From Paracoccaceae bacterium (GTDB lineage: Bacteria > Pseudomonadota > Alphaproteobacteria > Rhodobacterales > Rhodobacteraceae): a DNA stretch of 5,124 nt. The notes under the pieces were generated by a model that worked only from the letters and a program-made list of their open reading frames with translations, did not search any database and was not told the DNA's origin. A program made the translations under genes and the position numbers. This document shows, piece after piece, positions 1 through 5,124 of this stretch (its first letter is position 1; the number at the start of each line of letters is the position of its first letter). Where the stretch lies: contig JABGTH010000242.1 of assembly GCA_018647275.1 (NCBI GenBank), positions 1-5,124 on the forward strand, given 5' to 3'.

Positions 1-915
1 GATTTAGCAGAGCCTGTTGAGCTGGAACGCTTGCGTGCCTACTTGGATCAACAGCTTGAACCCCTCAAAGGTGCTGTGAGCCGTTTGGCTAATAAGCTAC
101 AGCGCCGTCTTCAAGCGCAACAAAACCGGTCTTGGGAATTTGATCTTGAAGAAGGTACGTTGGATGCTGGACGTTTGGCTCGTGTCGTTGCCAACCCAAC
201 AACGCCATTGTCCTTCAAAGTCGAAAAGGACACCGAGTTCCGTGATACTTGTGTGACTTTGCTGTTAGACAACTCAGGCTCGATGCGTGGTCGTCCGATT
301 TCAATCGCAGCTATTTGCGCAGATGTTTTGGCCCGCACCCTTGAGCGTTGCAACGTGAAGGTCGAGATTCTTGGTTTTACCACACGCGCATGGAAAGGCG
401 GCCAAGCCCGCGAAGCATGGCTGAACGATGGTCGCCCACAACAGCCCGGTCGTTTGAATGATCTGCGCCACATCATCTACAAAAGCGGCGATACCCCATG
501 GCGCCGCGCCCGCCCGAACTTGGGCTTGATGATGAAAGAAGGCCTGCTGAAAGAAAACATCGATGGTGAGGCCCTTGAATGGGCGCACCGCCGTATGGTG
601 GCCCGTCCTGAAGCGCGCAAAATCTTGATGGTGATTTCAGATGGTGCGCCCGTAGATGACAGCACGCTGTCAGTCAATCCAGCCAACTTCTTGGAAAAAC
701 ACCTACGTGATGTGATCGAGATGGTCGAAAAACGTCGCGCGGTTGAACTGTTGGCAATCGGGATTGGGCATGACGTGACACGGTATTATGATCGCGCGGT
801 GACCATTACCGATGTGGAACAATTGGCCGGTGCGATGACCGAACAATTGGCGGCATTGTTTGACTCAGACCCACGTGCACGCGCACGTGTTATGGGCATG
901 AAGCGGGCCAGCTAA
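1..915 (+). CDS. cobT: Cobaltochelatase subunit CobT, C-terminal part (5' end outside window)
   Basis: CobT works with CobS as an AAA+-type complex that, with CobN, inserts Co2+ into hydrogenobyrinic acid a,c-diamide using ATP in the aerobic cobalamin pathway; it is cytosolic. The frame is open from base 1 with no stop, so the gene enters from the left. The 304 residues visible are about half of the usual ~600-630; a start at the TTG at 31 would be an artefact of the window edge. The fragment carries the CobT von Willebrand A domain: the MIDAS motif DNSGSMRG begins at nt 268 (D-x-S-x-S complete), followed by the FTTRAW segment, ISDGAPVDDS near 634-664, and the typical CobT ending AIGIGHDVTRYYDRAVTI and AGAMTEQLAALFD. 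The acidic middle region usual in CobT would lie upstream. No cobS or cobN is visible here. The stop codon TAA (913-915) sits in a hairpin loop. Confidence 0.95.
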   Translation, partial: DLAEPVELERLRAYLDQQLEPLKGAVSRLANKLQRRLQAQQNRSWEFDLEEGTLDAGRLARVVANPTTPLSFKVEKDTEFRDTCVTLLLDNSGSMRGRPISIAAICADVLARTLERCNVKVEILGFTTRAWKGGQAREAWLNDGRPQQPGRLNDLRHIIYKSGDTPWRRARPNLGLMMKEGLLKENIDGEALEWAHRRMVARPEARKILMVISDGAPVDDSTLSVNPANFLEKHLRDVIEMVEKRRAVELLAIGIGHDVTRYYDRAVTITDVEQLAGAMTEQLAALFDSDPRARARVMGMKRAS

Positions 916-928
916 CGCTGGCTTGTTT
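907..928 (+). terminator. Possible intrinsic terminator overlapping the cobT stop codon
   Basis: GCCAGC (907-912) and GCTGGC (917-922) can form a perfect 6-bp, GC-rich stem with a 4-nt loop TAAC that holds the cobT stop codon. TTGTTT follows directly (923-928). The stem is short and the T tract is broken by a G, so termination may be weak or partial, and readthrough into the aminopeptidase gene is possible. The pairing is seen directly; the function is inferred. Confidence 0.4.
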
Positions 929-942
929 CGCCTTTCAGGCGA
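928..942 (+). other. Second short hairpin in the cobT-aminopeptidase gap
   Basis: TCGCCT (928-933) and AGGCGA (937-942) form a perfect 6-bp inverted repeat with a 3-nt loop TTC. It starts where the T tract of the first hairpin ends. No T run follows it (GAGAGTTT comes next), so it is not a textbook terminator. It could stabilise the 3' end of the cobT message, block reading back, or bind a small dimeric regulator. The pairing is certain; the role is unknown. Confidence 0.3.
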
Positions 943-965
943 GAGTTTACTGGGTAAAGTGAATG

Positions 966-971
966 AAGGAG
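966..971 (+). promoter_or_regulatory. Ribosome binding site AAGGAG deciding the GTG start at 979
   Basis: AAGGAG matches the Shine-Dalgarno consensus closely and lies 7 bases before the GTG at 979. Since no ATG in this frame lies nearby upstream and a TAG (977-979) overlaps in another frame, this site supports GTG as the true start of the aminopeptidase. Confidence 0.75.
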
Positions 972-978
972 TGGTGTA

Positions 979-2769
979 GTGTTTCAATCGTTTGAGGTGA
1001 CATCGCGTCCTGAACAAGGCCCACCCCGTTTGGCGGAATTGCGCGTTGAGTTGATGCGCGAAGGCTTGGATGGTTTTTTAATTCCGCGCGCAGATGCACA
1101 TCAAGGCGAATATGTTTCCGCGCGTGATGAGCGCCTCGCATGGCTGACAGGTTTTACTGGTTCAGCCGGTTTTTGCGCAGCATTGATAAACAGCGCGGGC
1201 GTTTTCATTGATGGGCGTTACCGCACCCAAGTAAAATCACAAGTTGCATCAGACTATACACCCGTACCGTGGCCTGAAGTTTCGTTGGCCGATTGGTTGG
1301 TCGAGCAATTGCCAAGTGGGGGAGAAGTTGGGTTTGACCCTTGGTTGCATACAGTAGCCCAGATTGAACAGACACGCGCAGCTTTGACCGGGACAGGCGT
1401 GACGCTCATCCCTTGTGACAATCTGATTGATCGCATTTGGGTAGACCAACCGGCACCAGCAAGTGAAGCTGTAAAAGCTCATCCAATGGAGTTTGCCGGT
1501 GAGAGCCACAGGGACAAGCGCACTCGGCTGGCCGCAGACCTAAAAAAAGCGAACCAAACAGCCGCTGTTATAACCCTTCCCGACTCAGTGTGCTGGCTTT
1601 TGAATATTCGTGGTGCCGACATTCCGCGTAATCCGATCGCCCAAGGTTTCGCAGTTTTGAATGCGGATACCACTGTTGACTTGTTCATGACACCATCCAA
1701 ACTGGATGGGCTTGAGGACCACTTAGGTGATATGGTGCGTGTGCATCCCCCATCCGATTTTCTAAAGCACTTTGAAGGTCTGACGGCAAAGGTCCGTTTG
1801 GACAAATCTTCAGTACCGATGATCGTCGCGGATGCGATTGGCAAAGCCGCGATCTGGGGCGACGAGCCTTGCGCCCTTCCCAAGGCCTGTAAAAACGCTG
1901 CCGAAATTGCCGGCAGCTCTGAAGCGCATTTACGTGATGGTGCCGCCGTTGTGGAGCTGCTTGCATGGCTTGACGCCCAAGACGCTGGCACTCTGACAGA
2001 AACCCAAGTTGTTGCGCAGCTTGAAGGCTACCGCCGCCGCGACAACGCACTTCAAGACATCAGCTTTGAGACGATCGCCGGCACTGGCCCAAATGGTGCA
2101 ATCATGCATTACCGAGTGACTGAAGAAACAGACAGTGCCTTGGATGATGGCCATCTGATCGTCTTAGACAGTGGAGGGCAATATCTTGATGGCACCACGG
2201 ACATAACGCGGACCATTGCGATTGGAACGCCGCCAAGGGAGGCCTGCGTCGCCTTTACACGTGTGTTGATGGGTATGATCGCTATGAGCCGCCTGCGTTG
2301 GCCAGAGGGCCTTGCTGGGCGCGATATTGAGATGATTGGTCGCCTTCCCTTATGGATGGCAGGTCAAGACTTTGATCATGGCTTGGGCCACGGCGTCGGG
2401 GCATATCTAAGTGTTCACGAGGGACCACAACGCCTAAGCCGGGCAAGCAACGTGCCACTTCAAGTGGGTATGATCCTTTCCAACGAGCCAGGGTATTACC
2501 GAGAAGGTGAGTTTGGAATTCGTATCGAAAACCTGATTGTGGTCGAAGAGGCACCCGCGCTGACAGGCGGCGATGGTCATCGCGCTATGTTAAATTGGCG
2601 CACGTTGACATTTGCACCGATTGATCGACGCTTAATGGTCACGGAAATGTTAGATGCTGAGAGCCGTACTTGGCTAAATGCGTATCATGCGAAGACTCTT
2701 GAATACCTCGCAGATCGTGTATCTGAGAATGCCGCCAAATGGCTGACTGCGGCAACGCGGCCAATGTAA
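979..2769 (+). CDS. Xaa-Pro aminopeptidase (aminopeptidase P, peptidase family M24B), long three-domain form
   Basis: Removes the N-terminal residue from peptides with proline at position 2; expected in the cytosol since no signal peptide is seen. At 596 aa it matches the long form like eukaryotic XPNPEP1 (about 620 aa), not the shorter E. coli PepP. Two creatinase-like N domains span roughly residues 14-145 and 150-310 (DERLAWLTGFTGSAG in the first; LLNIRGADIP in the second). The M24 catalytic domain spans about 313-530, and a peptidase M24 C-terminal domain about 536-596 (WRTLTFAPIDRRL, then WLNAYHAKTL). All five metal ligands are present: D397 (LDSGGQY), D408 (DGTTDITRT), H471 (GHGVG), E503 (NEPGYY) and E517 (RIEN); H377 and H480 match the accessory catalytic histidines. 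It should therefore be an active dinuclear metal enzyme, usually Mn2+. The start is GTG with a good Shine-Dalgarno site. It lies 63 bp after cobT and may be partly co-transcribed with it, although the functions are unrelated. Confidence 0.95.
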   Translation: MFQSFEVTSRPEQGPPRLAELRVELMREGLDGFLIPRADAHQGEYVSARDERLAWLTGFTGSAGFCAALINSAGVFIDGRYRTQVKSQVASDYTPVPWPEVSLADWLVEQLPSGGEVGFDPWLHTVAQIEQTRAALTGTGVTLIPCDNLIDRIWVDQPAPASEAVKAHPMEFAGESHRDKRTRLAADLKKANQTAAVITLPDSVCWLLNIRGADIPRNPIAQGFAVLNADTTVDLFMTPSKLDGLEDHLGDMVRVHPPSDFLKHFEGLTAKVRLDKSSVPMIVADAIGKAAIWGDEPCALPKACKNAAEIAGSSEAHLRDGAAVVELLAWLDAQDAGTLTETQVVAQLEGYRRRDNALQDISFETIAGTGPNGAIMHYRVTEETDSALDDGHLIVLDSGGQYLDGTTDITRTIAIGTPPREACVAFTRVLMGMIAMSRLRWPEGLAGRDIEMIGRLPLWMAGQDFDHGLGHGVGAYLSVHEGPQRLSRASNVPLQVGMILSNEPGYYREGEFGIRIENLIVVEEAPALTGGDGHRAMLNWRTLTFAPIDRRLMVTEMLDAESRTWLNAYHAKTLEYLADRVSENAAKWLTAATRPM

Positions 2770-2776
2770 TAAAGAT

Positions 2777-4453
2777 TTAGGAATGTTCTTCTGCCGCGGT
2801 TGCGGCGAGTGCACGATTGTAGGCCTTAAGCGCGTCTACATGGAAGACGGCCCCCCACAACTCTGGTGGGCTGTCTTCGCCGCTTAATGTCACCACGGGA
2901 ATAAATGGTACAGACGAGCGATCAAAGATTGGCATCGCGGCCTCCAGCGTTGCATTGCCGTCCACATAGATGCCGTCACCAATCATTTCCCAACATGCAT
3001 CCTCGTTAGCGGCTCGAGGATCATCTGCCTGGCGCATTACGCTTGCGACGCGGAACATTGCCAACAAATAAGCCTGTGGCCCTGCAGCCAAATGGATACC
3101 ACGCCGTTCGATCTGCGTGAGGAAAAATGATCGATCCACGATGCGAGAGGACAACGCCGTCGAGATGGAAACTGCGACCATTACCGCAAGTCCGGTTTGC
3201 CAGTCCCCAGTCAGTTCAAATACAATCAAGGTGGTTGATATCGGTGCCCCAAGAACGGCGGCGGCAACTGCGCCCATTCCGGCCAAGGCATAAAGCGTAA
3301 CAGTGCCAGAAACTTCTGGAAAAACGCTGGTCGCGATTAATCCAAATGCTAATCCAGTGAGCGCACCGATCATCAAAGAGGGCGAAAAAACCCCGCCGCC
3401 CATACGGCCTGCCATCGTGATTGCGACCGCAAAGATTTTCAACGCGGCGAATACTATAACCTCGTGCAATCCCAGCTGCCCTGTGAGTGCCATTGACGTA
3501 GTTTCGTAGCCAATACCAATGATATGCGGAAAGAAAATTGCGATGGCGCCCAGCATGAGCCCAGCAATCGCAGGCCGCAGCCATCGCGGAAAACCAATGT
3601 GGTTTTGTACCTGTGTCCCCAAATCATCCGCCCAAAAAATTGAGCGCATTAAGATGACTGCGACCATGCCGCAAACCAAACCAAGCATCACAAAGGCAGG
3701 CAGCTCAACGTAAAACTGAAGGCCTTCGGGAGCATTCAATGTATATTCTGTCATTCCACCAAATTCAGATCGGTTGATCACTGTGCCTGCAACAGCCGCA
3801 ATAGCGATAGGTGCAAATGCATGCACCGCAAAATGACGTAAGACAACTTCCAGAGCGAATAAGGCTCCAGCTATCGGTGCGTTAAAGCTTGCGGACACCG
3901 CTGCAGCAACCGCACACCCCAACAGATCGCGCCCCGTAATACCATCCGCATGGATGTAACGACTAACCTTTGTAGAGATGACTGCAGCGAGGTGAACAAC
4001 GGGCCCCTCACGACCAGTCGACCCACCGGAAGAAAGCGTAATGAATGAAGCAAAGGCTGAAGCTAGACCAGCACGCGCATCAACGCGCCCCTCACTCATT
4101 GCAGCCCCTTCAATTACATCCGCAACACTGCGCGCCCGTGCATCAGGCGTGAACTTGTGAAGTATCAAACCGACTAAAAGGCCACCAATTGCCGGAATTA
4201 TTAGGATCCAATACCAAGGGAGGGATTGCGCAAAGCTATGGAGGGTCTGCACATCATCTGTACCGTAAAGAAAGGCCTGCAGAGCATCGATACCTCTGCG
4301 GAAAAACAACGCTGCGAAACCTGCTGCAATTCCGATTGCGAGCGCAATAAACCAAAACTGAATTTGCCCCGGTCCTTCGCGGCGCAACACTTTCCAGCCC
4401 TCTTGAAACTCTATTAGTGCGTTGGTCATCTGAGTGCTTAGGTAGGATTTCAT
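2777..4453 (-). CDS. ClC-family chloride channel or H+/Cl- antiporter with C-terminal CBS-like region
   Basis: Inner-membrane anion transport protein of the voltage-gated chloride channel family, working as a homodimer. The 558 aa comprise a hydrophobic core (about residues 32-435) and a soluble tail. GREGP at 147-151 contains the gating glutamate E149, in the context SSGGSTGREGPVVH. The GSGIP-equivalent at about 107-111 reads ARSVA. SFNAPIAGALFALEVV (189-204) matches the helix holding E202/E203 of E. coli ClC-ec1, but only the first Glu is kept (E202) and the second is V203. GGGVFSPSL (352-360) is the GxFxP motif with F356. The tyrosine of the anion site (Y445 in ClC-ec1) aligns by eye with F444 in DRSFFLTQIERRGI. 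Residues about 469-550 look like one divergent CBS domain (VASVM..., then FIPVV and WGAVFHVDALKAY). The start is the ATG at 4453; ATG at codon 9 is an alternative, and neither has a good Shine-Dalgarno sequence. Channel versus exchanger cannot be settled here. Confidence 0.93.
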   Translation of the reverse strand: MKSYLSTQMTNALIEFQEGWKVLRREGPGQIQFWFIALAIGIAAGFAALFFRRGIDALQAFLYGTDDVQTLHSFAQSLPWYWILIIPAIGGLLVGLILHKFTPDARARSVADVIEGAAMSEGRVDARAGLASAFASFITLSSGGSTGREGPVVHLAAVISTKVSRYIHADGITGRDLLGCAVAAAVSASFNAPIAGALFALEVVLRHFAVHAFAPIAIAAVAGTVINRSEFGGMTEYTLNAPEGLQFYVELPAFVMLGLVCGMVAVILMRSIFWADDLGTQVQNHIGFPRWLRPAIAGLMLGAIAIFFPHIIGIGYETTSMALTGQLGLHEVIVFAALKIFAVAITMAGRMGGGVFSPSLMIGALTGLAFGLIATSVFPEVSGTVTLYALAGMGAVAAAVLGAPISTTLIVFELTGDWQTGLAVMVAVSISTALSSRIVDRSFFLTQIERRGIHLAAGPQAYLLAMFRVASVMRQADDPRAANEDACWEMIGDGIYVDGNATLEAAMPIFDRSSVPFIPVVTLSGEDSPPELWGAVFHVDALKAYNRALAATAAEEHS

Positions 4454-4552
4454 AAATGGTATACAGTCTGATCTGGCTTTGTGTATATCCTGTCTAAGCG
4501 AAAGGAACGCATCGGGGAAGCCTAAGGCATCCCACGGATCAACTTTGGCTGC
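4454..4552. other. Intergenic gap between recN and the ClC gene
   Basis: This 99-bp gap is downstream of recN and upstream of the ClC gene, both on the - strand. It holds no ORF of note. On the - strand, TATACA (4487-4482) inside GGATATACAC resembles a -10 element, placed so that a transcript would start about 20-25 nt before the ClC ATG, but I see no convincing -35 hexamer at 15-18 bp. A palindrome GTATAC lies at 4459-4464. A stem-loop is described separately. Whether the ClC gene has its own promoter or is read through from recN is open. Confidence 0.4.
4515..4533 (-). terminator. Stem-loop after recN, weak terminator candidate
   Basis: GGGA-GCC and GGC-TCCC (4515-4518 with 4530-4533; 4520-4522 with 4526-4528) pair into a 7-bp, GC-rich stem with one internal mismatch and a 3-nt loop. 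Read on the - strand it lies 20 bp past the recN stop. The bases that follow on that strand (CGATGCGTTCCTTT) lack an immediate T run, so intrinsic termination is doubtful. It may instead protect the 3' end of the recN message. Confidence 0.3.
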
Positions 4553-4562
4553 TTAAACAGCC
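4547..4562 (-). repeat. Short inverted repeat around the recN stop codon
   Basis: GGCTG (4547-4551) and CAGCC (4558-4562) pair with a 6-nt loop containing the recN stop codon. On the - strand AAAGTT follows, not a T run, so by itself it is not an intrinsic terminator. With only 5 bp it could be chance. Confidence 0.25.
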
Positions 4563-5124
4563 TTCGAGATCAAAGCACGGGCAGCATTGCGCGCTTCTTC
4601 GGTGATTGTGTCACCCGCAACCATCCGTGCAATTTCATCAACGCGGTCATCCGGCGAAAGGGGAACAACCCGAGAGGTGGTAATCCCTTTGGAAACAGAT
4701 TTTTCGACGCGCCAGTGATGCGCTCCAAGGGCAGCAACCTGCGGAGAGTGCGTAACAACCAAAACCTGACCACCTTCAGCCAAAGCCGCCAAACGGCGAC
4801 CGACGGCATCGGCAGTCGCACCGCCAACACCACGGTCGATTTCATCAAAGATCATAGTCAGCCCTGCCCGACCGTCGGTCAGGCACACTTTCAAGGCCAA
4901 TAAAAAACGACTTAGTTCGCCCCCAGAAGCAATCTTGTTCAACTGACCCGATGGCGCGCCAGGGTTGGTCGCAACGCAGAATGCAACTGTGTCTCGGCCC
5001 TCTGGGCCGGCTGTCTCTGGCTCAATCACAGTTTCAAACACTGCACGGTCCATTTTCAGAGGGGCCAGTTCGGCAGTGACGGCTTTGTCCAGCTTGCCAG
5101 CAGACTTGCGGCGCGCATTGGTGA
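4553..5124 (-). CDS. recN: DNA repair protein RecN, C-terminal part (5' end outside window)
   Basis: RecN is an SMC-like ATPase of the cytosol that acts in repair of double-strand breaks by recombination. The frame stays open to base 5124, past the ATG at 5053, with RecN-like residues (TNARRKSAGKLDKAV) upstream of it, so that ATG is internal. About 189 of the usual ~550 residues are visible. They include the ABC signature segment IASGGELSRFLLALKV (SGGE at 4927-4916), Walker B LTMIFDEIDRGVGG (4861-4820; catalytic D-E pair) and the H-loop VVTHSPQVAALG (His codon 4750-4748). The end, DRVDEIARMVAGDTITEEA followed by an alanine-rich helix, is typical of RecN. The Walker A part and most of the coiled coil lie off the right edge. 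The stop TAA (4555-4553) falls in the loop of a small inverted repeat. Any SOS operator would be outside the window. Confidence 0.96.
   Translation of the reverse strand, partial: TNARRKSAGKLDKAVTAELAPLKMDRAVFETVIEPETAGPEGRDTVAFCVATNPGAPSGQLNKIASGGELSRFLLALKVCLTDGRAGLTMIFDEIDRGVGGATADAVGRRLAALAEGGQVLVVTHSPQVAALGAHHWRVEKSVSKGITTSRVVPLSPDDRVDEIARMVAGDTITEEARNAARALISKAV

Noticed and set aside
111..476. 121-aa open frame antisense to cobT
   Set aside because: Shadow of the conserved VWA domain; no start signal and no domain-like character.
1479..1991. 170-aa open frame on the - strand inside the aminopeptidase gene
   Set aside because: It lies opposite a gene with complete catalytic motifs, shows no recognisable domain, and has the composition expected from reading the antisense of a conserved gene.
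3216..3584. 122-aa open frame on the - strand within the ClC gene
   Set aside because: It is the ClC gene read in a shifted frame on the same strand; the product is rich in Arg, Cys, Trp and His with no family resemblance, while the ClC frame has clear motifs.
4482..4511. A full sigma-70 type promoter for the ClC gene
   Set aside because: Only a -10-like TATACA is seen; hexamers at 15-18 bp spacing do not resemble TTGACA, so I do not call a promoter as a feature.
4553..5053. A complete 166-aa ATPase starting at the ATG at 5053
   Set aside because: The frame continues upstream to the window edge with RecN-like sequence, and the product would lack Walker A; it is the end of a truncated recN.
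1..5124. Defence, mobile or other undescribed system
   Set aside because: All four genes belong to well-known housekeeping families; no transposase, integrase, toxin pair, repeat array or composition break was seen.

Overview
The window reads as an ordinary chromosomal stretch of an alphaproteobacterium, most likely a marine member of the Rhodobacterales/Roseobacter group. The evidence for this is the style of the proteins (an aerobic-pathway CobT, a long three-domain aminopeptidase P, and a ClC protein whose motifs look alphaproteobacterial), the moderate GC content, and compact gene packing. The lineage is inferred from protein character alone; no database search was possible.

Layout, left to right: (1) the 3' half of cobT (+ strand, open at the left edge), a subunit of the aerobic cobaltochelatase; (2) a 63-bp gap with two adjacent short hairpins and a clear Shine-Dalgarno sequence; (3) a complete 596-aa Xaa-Pro aminopeptidase of peptidase family M24B (+ strand, GTG start); (4) a convergent junction with only 7 bp between stop codons; (5) a complete 558-aa ClC-family anion channel or antiporter (- strand) with a C-terminal CBS-like region; (6) a 99-bp gap with weak regulatory signals; (7) the C-terminal third of recN (- strand, open at the right edge), a DNA repair ATPase. 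No tRNA, rRNA, CRISPR array, insertion sequence or long repeat was seen. No stretch over 300 bases lacks a gene.

The four genes do not form an evident pathway: cobalamin synthesis, peptide turnover, anion transport and recombinational repair are separate housekeeping roles. cobT and the aminopeptidase are co-directional on the + strand; recN and the ClC gene are co-directional on the - strand; the two pairs converge at about position 2773.

I found no sign of a novel system. The point most worth a second look is the set of substitutions at mechanistically important ClC positions: the gating glutamate is kept, while the internal proton glutamate and the central tyrosine appear to be replaced. 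Lesser points are stop codons sitting inside hairpin loops at cobT and recN, and the very tight convergent junction.
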